From contig JADIYD010000003.1 of NCBI GenBank assembly GCA_016705475.1, positions 6,001 through 70,000 of the forward strand: a DNA stretch of 64,000 nucleotides, in the 5' to 3' direction. The notes beneath the pieces are model-generated. The model did not search any database, was not told the DNA's origin, and saw only the letters and a list, made by a program, of their open reading frames with translations. The translations under genes and the position numbers were made by a program. Each line of letters begins with the position of its first letter. The first letter of the stretch is position 1. Of this stretch, positions 9,308 to 18,162 are shown piece by piece. The stretch comes from Betaproteobacteria bacterium (GTDB taxonomy: Bacteria > Pseudomonadota > Gammaproteobacteria > Burkholderiales > Rhodocyclaceae).

Positions 9308-9889
9308 TCAGGCCGGGCGATTCCGCCGGGAACGACTGATCGCGAGCAGCAACAGGCTGCCGGCAAGCATCGACCAGCCCATGGCCGGTTCCGGCACGGT
9401 CGATACCAGCGTCAGGTTGCCGCCGCTGCTCAGGTTTATGTTTCCTCCCGGGCTCAGCGTAACGGTACCGCTGGTGCCACCTGTCCCGCCAGTTCTGCCC
9501 GGAAGCGTCAGTGTCGCGCCAGGCGTCAGCGCAATCCGGGGCGGCGTGACGCTACCGGTGTCGATATTGATTGTGCCGGTAGTAATAATCGAAACGCCAT
9601 TGGCCAGCGTCAGAACGCCAGAGGTGGTTTTTAACTCGACGAGCGGTGCGCTTAAGGTCAAGTTGTCAATGAACAATGAGCCGAATGCGCTGATTGAAAT
9701 GCCGATATCCGAGTCGATACTGCCACCGATCAGGGAGAAATCGCCGTTGCATGACAGATTGGCACCATTCGTCAGATCGACGAATGACTGCCCGCCCGAG
9801 CAACTCATGCTGCCGATGTTTGCCGTCGATGTGGCTTGGGCGAAGGCAGAAAGCAGCAGGACAAAAAGAAACAGGGAAAGGCGGCGCAT
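9308..9889 (-). CDS. PEP-CTERM sorting-domain protein
   Basis: This 193-residue exported protein has a signal peptide (MRRLSLFLFVLLLSAFAQA), a low-complexity beta-rich middle of Gly, Thr and Ser repeats, and the exosortase sorting tail: VPEPAMG, a hydrophobic helix and SRSRRNR. The ATG at 9889 follows GAGG at good spacing; a TTG six bases earlier is less likely. Such proteins are processed by EpsH-type exosortase and released to the surface or matrix, usually in biofilm formers. The exosortase is not in the window. The repetitive middle suggests a structural or adhesive role, which is inference. Confidence 0.85.
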   Translation of the reverse strand: MRRLSLFLFVLLLSAFAQATSTANIGSMSCSGGQSFVDLTNGANLSCNGDFSLIGGSIDSDIGISISAFGSLFIDNLTLSAPLVELKTTSGVLTLANGVSIITTGTINIDTGSVTPPRIALTPGATLTLPGRTGGTGGTSGTVTLSPGGNINLSSGGNLTLVSTVPEPAMGWSMLAGSLLLLAISRSRRNRPA

Positions 9890-9988
9890 CGTCAACCTCG
9901 AACAGGCTGGAAAACCTCAGTCTGCGCCGCCCTCATGACAAAAAGATGACCCGCGGCGCATGAGCCGGACCATGCGCCGGCTGCTGTC

Positions 9989-10396
9989 TTACTTGGCGAT
10001 GTCGAGCAATTCGACTTCGAAGATCAGCGTCGAATTGGGCGGGATGCCCGGTACGCCACGGGCGCCGTAAGCCAGGTTGGATGGGCAGACCAGCTTGGCC
10101 TTGCCGCCGACCTTGATCTTCTGCACGCCTTCCGTCCAGCACGGAATCACGCGGTTGAGCGGGAAAGCGGCCGGTTCGTTGCGCTTGTACGAGCTGTCGA
10201 ATTCCTGGCCGTTGGTCAGCGTGCCGCGATAGTGCACCTTGACCGTGTCGGTGGCCTTCGGGCTGGCGCCGGTTCCTTCCTTGAGCATGGTGATGCCGAT
10301 GCCGGAATCGGTCATGAATTCCTTAGGTTCGGCCGCTGTGGCCTGAAAAGACAGGGCGAGGAGGAGGGCGGCGCTGGCGATGAAGCGTTTCTGCAT
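9989..10396 (-). CDS. FKBP-type peptidyl-prolyl cis-trans isomerase
   Basis: This 135-residue periplasmic isomerase has a signal peptide (MQKRFIASAALLLALSFQATA) and a single FKBP domain with VKVHYRGTLTNGQEFDSSYKRNEPAAFPLNRVIPCWTEGVQ and LAYGARGVPGIPPNSTLIFEVELLDI, covering the usual active-site residues. It lacks the N-terminal dimerisation domain of FkpA. The ATG at 10396 is preferred because an upstream extension of the frame would translate repeat R3 and has no signal-peptide logic. Copy R3 lies 91 bp upstream. Confidence 0.9.
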   Translation of the reverse strand: MQKRFIASAALLLALSFQATAAEPKEFMTDSGIGITMLKEGTGASPKATDTVKVHYRGTLTNGQEFDSSYKRNEPAAFPLNRVIPCWTEGVQKIKVGGKAKLVCPSNLAYGARGVPGIPPNSTLIFEVELLDIAK

Positions 10397-10486
10397 GTTG
10401 GGAGCCTTCGTTGCGGTTGGAGAAATGTTCAGCGCGCACGTTAGCGGGAAGTGGTGGCGGTGGCAAATCGCGCGATCCTGGCTTGT

Positions 10487-10520
10487 TGCGGTCAACCGGA
10501 AAAACTGGCGAAAAATGGAA
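10487..10520 (+). repeat. Dispersed 34-bp element, copy R3
   Basis: Lies 91 bp upstream of the FKBP gene start in the divergent FKBP/receptor spacer. CGGTCAACCGG is perfect; the second module reads CTGGCGAAAAATG. Confidence 0.85.
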
Positions 10521-10614
10521 GCCGGCGACCTCATGATTTTCATGAGGACCTTTTGGCGATTGCCACGTCGTCGGTTCCTTGCGCTTCGCCAATAATCAGA
10601 TTGAGGTCGCCTTC

Positions 10615-10648
10615 CACGGTCGACCGGAAAAATTGGTCAAAAACGAAA
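10615..10648 (+). repeat. Dispersed 34-bp element, copy R4
   Basis: This copy has the fully palindromic CGGTCGACCG form of module one and ends 19 bp before the receptor start at 10667. It sits 94 bp from R3 in the same orientation. Confidence 0.85.
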
Positions 10649-10666
10649 TCACGCATCAACCTGAAA

Positions 10667-12763
10667 ATGACAAAAATCATGAGACAAAATCCGAAGCGCC
10701 TGGCCGTTATCCTTGCTGCCACTTTCCCTTGCCTTGGCATCGCTGCCGAAACGGCGCTGACGCTCGATTCCGTCGTCGTCAGCGGCAGCCGGGTCGAGCA
10801 CAACACGTTTGATCTGCCGGCTGCCGTCGATGTCGTCGACGCGGCGCGTATCGGTGCCGATCAGGCGCGGGTCAATGCCTCCGAGGCATTGGTCGCGGTG
10901 CCCGGCATCACGGTACAGAATCGCCAGAACTACGCGCAGGATCTGCAGATTTCGTCACGCGGTTTCGGCGCCCGTTCCGCCTTCGGCGTACGTGGCATCC
11001 GGCTGATTTCGGATGGCATCCCTGCGTCGATGCCGGACGGTCAGGGCCAGGCAGCGACTTTCAACCTTGATCGCGCCGAACGCATCGAAGTCCTGCGCGG
11101 GCCGATGGCCGTGGTCTACGGCAACCACGCCGGCGGCGTCATCCAGATGTTTACCCCGGATGGCAAGGGCGCACCGAGTTTGGAGGGCGGCTTTGTCGCC
11201 GGCAGCAACAATACGTGGAAGGCCGACATCAGTGCGCAGGGTGAGGTTGGCGGCCTTGGCTACGTTATCGATGCTTCACGTTTTGCCACCGACGGTTATC
11301 GCGATCACAGCAAGGCCGAACGTGAACAGGCCATGGTCAAACTGACCTACCGCCCCAGCGTTGATGGCAAGCTGACCTTCATCGCCAACAGTTTCAGGCA
11401 GACCGCCGATGATCCCCAAGGCCAGACCTGGTCAGGCTATCAGGCTAATCCGCGCAGCGTTGCCCAGCCGGCGCTCGATTACAACACGCGCAAAAGCATC
11501 GATCACATGCAGGGCGGTCTGACCTATGAGCACCGCTTTGGTGACCATTCGGTGCTGGCGTCGGTCTATGCCGGCCAACGTTCGACCATTCAATATCAGT
11601 CGATTCCCGCCGGCCCGCAAGCTAATCCTAAGCATTCCGGCGGCGTCATTGATTTCGACCGCGATTTTGCCGGTGCCTCGACGCGCTGGATCGGCCGCTT
11701 CCAACTCGCCGGCGGCAAGCTGACGACGACGGTGGGTGTTGAATACGAGCAGGCGATCGACCAGCGGCGTGGCTATGAGAACTTCATCGGCACCACGCTT
11801 GGCGTCAAGGGCAATCAGCGCCGCGCCGAAGAGGATCGCGTCGCCAGCTTCGATCAGTACGCCCAGGCCGAGTGGCAGGGTGAGCGCTGGACCTTCAGCG
11901 GCGGCCTGCGGCACAGCAATGTGTCTTTCAGCGTCAAGGATGCCTACCTGAGCAATGGTAACGACAGCGGCAACGTGAGCTACGAGAAGACGACGCCGAC
12001 TATTGCCGCCATGTTCCGTCTGACGCCGAGCGTCAATATCTACGCCAGTGCGGCGCGCGGTTTCGAGGCGCCGACCTTCAACGAGCTGTTCTATTCCGGC
12101 CCGGGTGGCACCTTCAGCTACAACCTCAAACCGTCGACCAGCACGCATTATGAAACCGGTCTCAAGGCCATTATCGGCAATAGCACGCGCCTCGATCTTG
12201 CCGTTTTCCAGATAGAGACCGAGGATGAACTGGTCGTTGATTCCGCCTCCGGCGGCCGGACAACTTTCCGGAACGCTGGCCAGACGCTGCGCCGTGGTCT
12301 GGAAGCGGGGCTCGACAGCCACTGGGCCAACAATTTGACGACCCGCCTGGCCTACACGCTGCTCGATGCACGCTATGACGAGGCTTTTACCAGCTCGTCC
12401 GGCCTCATCAATTCAGGTAACCGACTGCCCGGCGTTCCTGCCCAGAGCCTCTTTGGCGAACTGGCCTGGAGACATCAGGCAAGCGGTTTCCACGCCGCCG
12501 TCGAGGGCATCGCGCGCAGCAAGGTCTATGTCGAGGATACCAACACCAAGCAGGCCGCCCCGGCCTACGCCATCGCCAATCTGCGCTTCGGTGTCGACCG
12601 CAAGTTCGGTTCGTTGAATCTGCGCACCTTCCTGCGCTTCGACAACATTTTCGATCGCCAGTACGTCGGTTCGGTCATCGTTGGCGACGGGAACAGCCGC
12701 TACTACGAAGCGGCGCCCGGTCGCACCTGGCTCGCTGGGGTGACCGCCCGCTACAGTTTCTGA
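10667..12763 (+). CDS. TonB-dependent outer-membrane receptor
   Basis: This ~698-residue receptor has a signal peptide (RLAVILAATFPCLGIAAE), a TonB box-like start (LDSVVVSG), a plug domain (SEALVAVPGITVQNRQNYAQDLQISSRG; RIEVLRGPMAVVYGNHAGGVI) and a barrel ending in the classic VTARYSF. ATG 10667 is taken; ATG 10679 is equally possible and changes only four residues. It is monocistronic, closed by a strong terminator. The plug resembles iron and copper-type receptors, but the ligand is not identifiable. No Fur box is visible upstream; instead elements R3 and R4 occupy the promoter region. Confidence 0.87.
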   Translation: MTKIMRQNPKRLAVILAATFPCLGIAAETALTLDSVVVSGSRVEHNTFDLPAAVDVVDAARIGADQARVNASEALVAVPGITVQNRQNYAQDLQISSRGFGARSAFGVRGIRLISDGIPASMPDGQGQAATFNLDRAERIEVLRGPMAVVYGNHAGGVIQMFTPDGKGAPSLEGGFVAGSNNTWKADISAQGEVGGLGYVIDASRFATDGYRDHSKAEREQAMVKLTYRPSVDGKLTFIANSFRQTADDPQGQTWSGYQANPRSVAQPALDYNTRKSIDHMQGGLTYEHRFGDHSVLASVYAGQRSTIQYQSIPAGPQANPKHSGGVIDFDRDFAGASTRWIGRFQLAGGKLTTTVGVEYEQAIDQRRGYENFIGTTLGVKGNQRRAEEDRVASFDQYAQAEWQGERWTFSGGLRHSNVSFSVKDAYLSNGNDSGNVSYEKTTPTIAAMFRLTPSVNIYASAARGFEAPTFNELFYSGPGGTFSYNLKPSTSTHYETGLKAIIGNSTRLDLAVFQIETEDELVVDSASGGRTTFRNAGQTLRRGLEAGLDSHWANNLTTRLAYTLLDARYDEAFTSSSGLINSGNRLPGVPAQSLFGELAWRHQASGFHAAVEGIARSKVYVEDTNTKQAAPAYAIANLRFGVDRKFGSLNLRTFLRFDNIFDRQYVGSVIVGDGNSRYYEAAPGRTWLAGVTARYSF

Positions 12764-12782
12764 GCACCTCCATTCCCCGCTC

Positions 12783-12808
12783 AAGCCCGGCCTCGGCCGG
12801 GCTTTTTT
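12783..12808 (+). terminator. Rho-independent terminator after the receptor
   Basis: AAGCCCGGCC-TC-GGCCGGGCTT is a 10-bp perfect stem followed by a T run, 20 bp after the receptor stop. Confidence 0.9.
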
Positions 12809-12901
12809 GCTTCTGATGAAACACTGAACACTGTTTCGTTTTGGCTCAGAAGCGCAGCAATTGTCCAGAAAATGAACGCGTCGGCCTGTGCGTCTGACTG
12901 C

Positions 12902-12935
12902 TGCGGTCAACCGGAAAAATGTCCTGAAATCGAGG
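12902..12935 (+). repeat. Dispersed 34-bp element, copy R5 (degenerate second module)
   Basis: Module one (TGCGGTCAACCGGAAAAAT) is intact and module two is eroded. It is 169 bp upstream of the porin start. The rest of the 12809-13103 spacer holds only the porin leader. Confidence 0.7.
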
Positions 12936-13103
12936 TGGTGACAGGCTTCGCACGGGGTTGCCCGTTGTTTTCGGCGGCCTGGCACGGGCTTCGCAATTAC
13001 CTAGCGCGAAGCACTGCCCTCAGGGTTGGGAGAGGGGAGATTCACGCGGGGCGGGACACGCTTCGGGGTTCATTCACACAAAAGATGATTGAGGAGCAAT
13101 TCA

Positions 13104-14216
13104 ATGCAGAAAAAACTAATCGCGCTGGCTGTTGCAGCTGTTACTTCAGGTGCCGCATTCGCACAAACCAACGTCACCATCTACGGTAACGTCGATATGG
13201 GCGTCATGTTCCGTCAAGGGAACAACGGCGCGGTCGCCAACGGCCAGTCACAGTACGACCTGCAGAGCGCTGCCTCGCAGAGCCACATCGGCTTCAAGGG
13301 CGTTGAGGATCTGGGCAACGGCCTGAAGGCGCTGTTCGATCTGCAATATCGTATCAGCCCGGATACCAGCACGGGTCTCGCAACCGCCGGCCACCAGTAC
13401 GTTGGCCTGACCGGCGGCTTCGGCACGGTCGTCGCCGGTTACCTGGACGGCATCCGTTTCGGCATCTACGGCAAGTACAGCCCGTTCGGCAACTACTCGG
13501 TCGCCAGCCTGACGTCGATGACCACCCAGTACGACCGCGCGGCCAATGCACTTGCCTACATCTCGCCGTCCTTTTCCGGTTTTACCGTGATTCTGGCCAC
13601 TGCCACCAACACGCAGGGTGCCGAAGGCAGCCTGAACAGCGTTCACTCCCCGGCAAAGACCAGCGGCGGCAACACCGGCGACGACCGTCTGCTGTCGGCT
13701 AACCTGATCTACGCGAATGGTCCGTTGAGCATCGATCTCGACTATGAAACGACCCGTGCCGTTGGCTACGACCGCGACCGCCTGTACGTCGCCACCGCCG
13801 GCGCTTCCTACGACTTCGGCGTGGTCAAGGTCAGCGGCCTCTACGACGTCATCAAGGGTGACGTGAACTCCTTTATCGGTGGCAATACAACATTCGCCGC
13901 TGCCGCCTTTGGTCTGGCAGCCAACCAGAGATACGATCGCCGCAACTGGTTCATCGGTGCTTCCGTGCCGCTCGGCAAGTTCTCGGTGATGGGCATGTTC
14001 GGTCAGGTCAAGGACAAGACCCTGAGCGATGCGGATGCCTGGAAGCTCGGTGTCGGAGCCCGGTACGCCTTGTCCAAGCGTACCGAGCTTTACGCCGACT
14101 TCGCGCACATCAAGAACGACAACAACGGGAAATACACCATCAACCCGATGGGCAACGGTGCGGGCACCAGCGTCGGCATCAACGGCCTGGCAATGGGTAT
14201 CAAGCACTCGTTCTAA
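13104..14216 (+). CDS. Gram-negative trimeric porin
   Basis: This 370-residue outer-membrane porin of the betaproteobacterial general-diffusion family has a signal peptide (MQKKLIALAVAAVTSGAAFA), the N-terminal QTNVTIYGNVDMGV strand, SHIGFKGVEDLGNGLKALFDLQYR, FGTVVAGYLDG near the constriction loop and the C-terminal GIKHSF ending in Phe, needed for barrel assembly. ATG 13104 follows GAGGAG by seven bases. It stands alone with its own terminator and is probably highly expressed. Substrate selectivity is not evident. Confidence 0.93.
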   Translation: MQKKLIALAVAAVTSGAAFAQTNVTIYGNVDMGVMFRQGNNGAVANGQSQYDLQSAASQSHIGFKGVEDLGNGLKALFDLQYRISPDTSTGLATAGHQYVGLTGGFGTVVAGYLDGIRFGIYGKYSPFGNYSVASLTSMTTQYDRAANALAYISPSFSGFTVILATATNTQGAEGSLNSVHSPAKTSGGNTGDDRLLSANLIYANGPLSIDLDYETTRAVGYDRDRLYVATAGASYDFGVVKVSGLYDVIKGDVNSFIGGNTTFAAAAFGLAANQRYDRRNWFIGASVPLGKFSVMGMFGQVKDKTLSDADAWKLGVGARYALSKRTELYADFAHIKNDNNGKYTINPMGNGAGTSVGINGLAMGIKHSF

Positions 14217-14247
14217 GTTTCAGTCCGCTACAGAACTCTTGCGTCAG

Positions 14248-14745
14248 ATGGTTTCTACACATCTGTTTGGGACGCCCTCCGGGGCGTCCCTTTTTTTTCT
14301 GGTTTTTCTTTTGTTGATCAGCCTGTCAGGCCTGTCCATGGCGAACGACGCACATGTCTTCAAGATCAGTGCCAGCGATTTCCGTGCAGCCCATGATGGC
14401 CTGATCGAAGCCATAGAGAGCGAAGGCCTGGTGGTCGGCAGCATCCTCCCGTTTCGCGAGATGCTGGTGCGTACAGCTGTTGGCGATGCCGAAAACCCGT
14501 ATGTCGACGCCGAAATAATCCAGTTTTGCAGCGGACAACTGGCAGCCGAACTGGTCCGTGAATCCCCTGCGCAACTGACACTGTGCCCGCTTTCAATTTC
14601 GGTCTACACCTTGCAGCAGGATCGCTCGATAGTGTGGATGGCGTATCGCTCGCCCGGCGTCGGCACCTCCGGCCGGCAGCGTGCCGAATTGTTGTTGCAG
14701 CGTGTTGTTCAGCGCGCAGCGGAGCTGGCCCGCCTGCGCTGGTAG
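14248..14745 (+). CDS. DUF302 domain-containing exported protein
   Basis: This ~165-residue protein has a signal sequence (LFFLVFLLLISLSGLSMA, likely cleaved before NDAH) and a DUF302 core (DFRAAHDGLIEAIESEGLVVGSILPFREMLVRTAVG...EIIQFCSGQLAAELVRESPAQLTLCPLSISVY). DUF302 proteins have no settled function. The start needed for a full signal peptide is ATG 14248, which places the signal-peptide codons across the porin terminator. ATG 14338 would remove the signal peptide. A single Cys in FCSGQ and one in LCPLS could pair in the periplasm. Confidence 0.75.
   Translation: MVSTHLFGTPSGASLFFLVFLLLISLSGLSMANDAHVFKISASDFRAAHDGLIEAIESEGLVVGSILPFREMLVRTAVGDAENPYVDAEIIQFCSGQLAAELVRESPAQLTLCPLSISVYTLQQDRSIVWMAYRSPGVGTSGRQRAELLLQRVVQRAAELARLRW
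14269..14298 (+). terminator. Rho-independent terminator of the porin gene, overlapping the DUF302 coding start
   Basis: GGGACGCCC-TCCG-GGGCGTCCC followed by eight T. The T tract also reads as the Phe/Leu-rich signal-peptide codons of the next gene. Confidence 0.85.
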
Positions 14746-14752
14746 GCAGTTT

Positions 14753-15499
14753 TCAGACAGCCCGGTGATGCATCAGGGCCTTGAGACCATTGACGTTCAA
14801 AATCCGGATGTGCTTCTGCTGCACGGCGATGTGACCTTCCTCCTGGAAGCGGGAGAAGGCACGGGATACAGTTTCCAGCTTGAGGCCGAGATAGCTGCCG
14901 ATTTCCTCGCGCGTCATACGCAGGTAGAACTCGGCGTGCGAGAAGCCACGTGCCGTGAAGCGCTGTGACAGATTGAGCAGGAAGGCAGCCAGTCGTTCCT
15001 CGGCGCGCATGGTGCCGAGCAGCATCATGACCCCATGGTCGCGAACAATCTCGCGGCTCATGACCTTGTGGAAATGGTGCTGCAAGGTGTGTATTTCGCG
15101 CGACAACACTTCAAGTCTTGAGAACGGAATGGCGCAGATTTCGCTGTCTTCGAGGGCGATGGCGTTGCAGGTGTGGTGTTCTGTGCTGATGCCGTCAAGG
15201 CCGAGCAGTTCGCCGGCCATCTGGAAGCCGGTTACCTGGTCGCGGCCATCTTCGAGCAATACATCTGTCTTGAAGAAGCCGCTGCGGATTGCGTATATGG
15301 CGTCAAATACTTCGCCGGCACGGTAGAGGTGATCGCCACGTTTGACGCGACGACGGGTCGACACCAGATCATCCAGTCGTTCCAGCTCGTCAATGCTCAT
15401 TCCGTAAGGGAGGCAGAGTTCGCGCAGGTTACAATTGGAGCAGGCGGTCTTGATGACCGACAGCGTGACTTCCTGATTTACCGGGTGTGTTTGAGACAT
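14753..15499 (-). CDS. fnr: FNR-type oxygen-responsive transcription regulator
   Basis: This 248-residue Crp/Fnr-family regulator carries the FNR cluster motif CSNCNLRELC (C-x2-C-x5-C, residues ~20-29) plus a fourth cysteine in HHTCNAIAL, enough to bind an oxygen-labile [4Fe-4S] cluster. A cyclic-nucleotide-like barrel follows, then a helix-turn-helix TREEIGSYLGLKLETVSRAFSRF whose E-xx-SR recognition residues specify TTGAT half-sites. ATG 15499 is used; the TTG two codons earlier lacks support. It is divergent from hemN, with an FNR box between them, so it likely autoregulates. It should switch the cell to anaerobic or denitrifying metabolism. Confidence 0.93.
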   Translation of the reverse strand: MSQTHPVNQEVTLSVIKTACSNCNLRELCLPYGMSIDELERLDDLVSTRRRVKRGDHLYRAGEVFDAIYAIRSGFFKTDVLLEDGRDQVTGFQMAGELLGLDGISTEHHTCNAIALEDSEICAIPFSRLEVLSREIHTLQHHFHKVMSREIVRDHGVMMLLGTMRAEERLAAFLLNLSQRFTARGFSHAEFYLRMTREEIGSYLGLKLETVSRAFSRFQEEGHIAVQQKHIRILNVNGLKALMHHRAV

Positions 15500-15516
15500 T
15501 CGCAACCTGCGTTCGC

Positions 15517-15530
15517 TTGATCCAAGTCAA
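15517..15530. promoter_or_regulatory. FNR box shared by fnr and hemN
   Basis: TTGATCCAAGTCAA matches the FNR consensus TTGAT-N4-ATCAA at nine of ten positions. It lies 18 bp from the fnr start and 55 bp from the hemN start, placed to act on both. Confidence 0.8.
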
Positions 15531-15584
15531 CCATAAAATCGAACCTTCCGAACATAATCAGACCTACATCTAGTGGCAGGCCTA

Positions 15585-16988
15585 ATGAATTTCGCAACTG
15601 AAAACCTCGTCTTCGATCCCCAGATCATTCGCCGTTTTGATGTCAACGGCCCGCGCTACACGTCCTATCCGACAGCCGACCGCTTTGTCGAAGCCTTTGA
15701 CGCCGAGGCGGCGAAGCTTTGGCTGGGCAAACGGAACATCGGCGGCATAACTCGGCCGCTCTCATTATACTTCCACATACCTTTCTGTAACACTATTTGC
15801 TACTACTGCGCCTGCAACAAGATCATTACAAAGGATCATGGACGCAGTGCCAAGTATCTTAAATATCTGGCCAAGGAGCTGGATATCCAGGCTACTGCGC
15901 TGGAAGGTCGCGATGGTGAGCATGAGGTAATTCAGCTGCATTGGGGTGGTGGTACGCCCACCTTCCTGTCGCACGATGAAATGCGCCAGTTGATGGGTGA
16001 GACGCGCAAACATTTCAAGTTGCTGGATGGCGGCGAGTACTCGATCGAAGTCGATCCGCGCAAGGTCGACACGGCAACGGTTGCTCTGCTCGGTGAGCTC
16101 GGATTCAACCGCATGAGCGTCGGCGTGCAGGATTTCGACGAAAAGGTACAGGTCGCAGTCAATCGTGTGCAGAGCGAGGAAGAGACCTACAGCGTGATCC
16201 GCGATGCGCGGGCCAATGGGTTCAAGTCGGTTTCCGTCGACCTGATCTACGGTCTGCCGCACCAGACCGTGATGGGCTTCAACCGGACTATTGAGCGCGT
16301 CCTGGCGATGGATCCTGATCGTCTCTCGATCTATAACTACGCGCACATGCCCAGCATGTTCAAGCCGCAGCGCCGGATCAACGACGCCGACCTGCCGTCG
16401 GCCGATACCAAGTTGCAGATTCTGGCCTTGGCCATCAAGAAGCTGACTGATGCCGGATACGTGTTCATCGGCATGGACCACTTTGCCAAGCCTGACGACG
16501 AATTGGCCGTTGCCCAGCGTCAGGGGCGCCTGCATCGCAATTTCCAGGGGTATTCGACTTACGCCGATTGCGACATGCTGTCCTTCGGTATTTCGTCGAT
16601 CAGCAAGGTCGGTCCGAGCTACTACCAGAACGTCAAAACGGCCGACGAATACTACGATGCGCTCGATACCGGCACGCTACCGGTGTTCCGTGGTATCGAG
16701 CTGACGGCCGACGATATCCTTCGCCGCTCCATCATTCAGGCCCTGATGTGCCATTTCGAGCTGTCGATTGAAAGCATCGAAAGCGCCCACCTGATCGACT
16801 TCCACAAGTATTTCGAAGCGGAGCTCGATGACTTGAAGGATATGGAGCGGGCCGGTTTGCTGAAGATCGAGCGTGAGTGGATTACTGTTCTGCCGCCGGG
16901 CCGTCTGCTGGTTCGCATCATTTCGATGGTCTTTGACCGTTATCTGCGGGCCGGTCGCCAGCGCGCGACGTATTCAAAGGTTATTTAA
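15585..16988 (+). CDS. hemN: Oxygen-independent coproporphyrinogen III oxidase
   Basis: This 467-residue radical-SAM enzyme converts coproporphyrinogen III to protoporphyrinogen IX without oxygen, in the cytoplasm. It shows the HemN signature YFHIPFCNTICYYCACNKI (C-x3-C-x2-C-x-C), the GGGTP SAM motif, SIEVDPRKV, SVGVQDFDEKVQVAVNRVQ and the C-terminal HemN domain. ATG 15585 is chosen; a GTG at 15573 in the same frame is possible. The FNR box upstream predicts induction when oxygen falls. Full family length, with no missing residue seen. Confidence 0.95.
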   Translation: MNFATENLVFDPQIIRRFDVNGPRYTSYPTADRFVEAFDAEAAKLWLGKRNIGGITRPLSLYFHIPFCNTICYYCACNKIITKDHGRSAKYLKYLAKELDIQATALEGRDGEHEVIQLHWGGGTPTFLSHDEMRQLMGETRKHFKLLDGGEYSIEVDPRKVDTATVALLGELGFNRMSVGVQDFDEKVQVAVNRVQSEEETYSVIRDARANGFKSVSVDLIYGLPHQTVMGFNRTIERVLAMDPDRLSIYNYAHMPSMFKPQRRINDADLPSADTKLQILALAIKKLTDAGYVFIGMDHFAKPDDELAVAQRQGRLHRNFQGYSTYADCDMLSFGISSISKVGPSYYQNVKTADEYYDALDTGTLPVFRGIELTADDILRRSIIQALMCHFELSIESIESAHLIDFHKYFEAELDDLKDMERAGLLKIEREWITVLPPGRLLVRIISMVFDRYLRAGRQRATYSKVI

Positions 16989-17006
16989 GCGGTGTGCGGT
17001 AGTCTG

Positions 17007-17038
17007 AGCGGGCAGTTAAACTGCCCGCTTTGCTTTTG
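17007..17038 (+). terminator. Rho-independent terminator after hemN
   Basis: AGCGGGCAGT-TAAA-CTGCCCGCTT hairpin followed by a T-rich tract, 18 bp after the hemN stop. Confidence 0.85.
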
Positions 17039-17051
17039 TTGATTTTGTTCG

Positions 17052-17723
17052 ATGCCTGATTCCGGCTATCTCGCACTTTTCCTGGTTGGCCTGCTCGGCG
17101 GTACGCATTGCGTCGGCATGTGCGGTGGCATTGTCGGCGCTTTGTCGATGGGCGTCACGGCCCGCTGGTCTATGCATTTTGCCTACAACGGCGGGCGCAT
17201 CATGTCCTATGCTGCAGCTGGCGCCATTGCCGGGGCGCTCGGGGCGGCCAGCATGGGCCTGGAGGGGCAGGTGCCGGCCCGGATGATTCTTTATTTCATC
17301 GCCAATCTGATGCTGGTGGCGCTTGGACTTTACCTGCTGGGCGTCACGCGGGCGCTGGCCTTCACCGAGCGCGCCGGGCAAAAACTGTGGATTCATCTGC
17401 AACCGCTTACCCGGCGCTTCCTGCCGGCGCGCAGCGTTGCTCAGGCTTTTCCGCTCGGCCTGCTCTGGGGATGGCTGCCTTGCGGCCTGGTCTATAGCGC
17501 GCTGGCCAGCGCCCTGACAGCCGGCTCGGCGACGCGCGGCGGGCTCATGATGCTGGCTTTCGGCCTCGGAACGCTACCCAATCTCTTGCTGGCCGGCATC
17601 ATCCTGGCCAGACTGAACGAATTCGTCCGGCGGCCGCTCGTACGCACCCTGTCCGGCCTGTTGGTGCTAGGCTTTGGGCTATATGGCTTTGTCGGCCTGA
17701 TCTACTTGTCAGGCCAGCTTTAG
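17052..17723 (+). CDS. Sulfite exporter TauE/SafE-like membrane protein
   Basis: This 223-residue protein has about six membrane helices and the paired-cysteine start GGTHCVGMCGGIVGAL, with a second WGWLPCGLVYSAL segment, as in the DsbD/UreH-like proteins found beside cbb3 oxidase and copper genes. Members near hemN, fnr and Cu-ATPases are thought to aid metal or thiol transport during oxidase assembly. That role is family context, not shown here. It starts the usp/copA operon, with 13 bp to the usp gene. Confidence 0.82.
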   Translation: MPDSGYLALFLVGLLGGTHCVGMCGGIVGALSMGVTARWSMHFAYNGGRIMSYAAAGAIAGALGAASMGLEGQVPARMILYFIANLMLVALGLYLLGVTRALAFTERAGQKLWIHLQPLTRRFLPARSVAQAFPLGLLWGWLPCGLVYSALASALTAGSATRGGLMMLAFGLGTLPNLLLAGIILARLNEFVRRPLVRTLSGLLVLGFGLYGFVGLIYLSGQL

Positions 17724-17736
17724 TTGGGAAAACATC

Positions 17737-18162
17737 ATGAAAATCCTGTTGCCGGTTGATGGTTCTGAATGTTCCCTGCGCGCGGTTGATCACCTGATTA
17801 CCCACGTCGGCTGGTTCCGCGATGTGCCGGAAGTTCACCTGCTGCACGTCCATGCGCCGATTCCGATTGGCCGCGTGCAGGCCCATGTCGGCAAGGAAAC
17901 CTTGCATGCCTACTATCTGGAAGAGGGGCAGGAACACCTGCTGGCCGCCCAGCAAAAGCTGGATGCCGCCGGGCGTTTTCATACGACGCACATTCATGTC
18001 GGTCAGCCATCCGAGGTCATTGCCAAGCTGGCTGGTGAGTTGGCCTGCGATCTGATCATCATGGGGTCGCACGGCAGGAGTGGCGTTGCCGGGCTCGTCA
18101 TGGGCTCGGTGGCCAGCCGGGTTTTGCATCTGGCGCCTTGTCCGGTTCTGCTGGTCAAATGA
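17737..18162 (+). CDS. Universal stress protein, UspA family
   Basis: This 141-residue single Usp domain carries the ATP-binding pattern G-x2-G-x9-GS in GSHGRSGVAGLVMGSVASRVL and the N-terminal ILLPVDGSECSLRAVDHL. It is a cytoplasmic nucleotide-binding stress protein. Its stop overlaps the copper ATPase start (ATGA), so the two are translated together. Usp genes in fnr/hemN neighbourhoods are often FNR-controlled, but no separate FNR box is seen here. Confidence 0.9.
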   Translation: MKILLPVDGSECSLRAVDHLITHVGWFRDVPEVHLLHVHAPIPIGRVQAHVGKETLHAYYLEEGQEHLLAAQQKLDAAGRFHTTHIHVGQPSEVIAKLAGELACDLIIMGSHGRSGVAGLVMGSVASRVLHLAPCPVLLVK

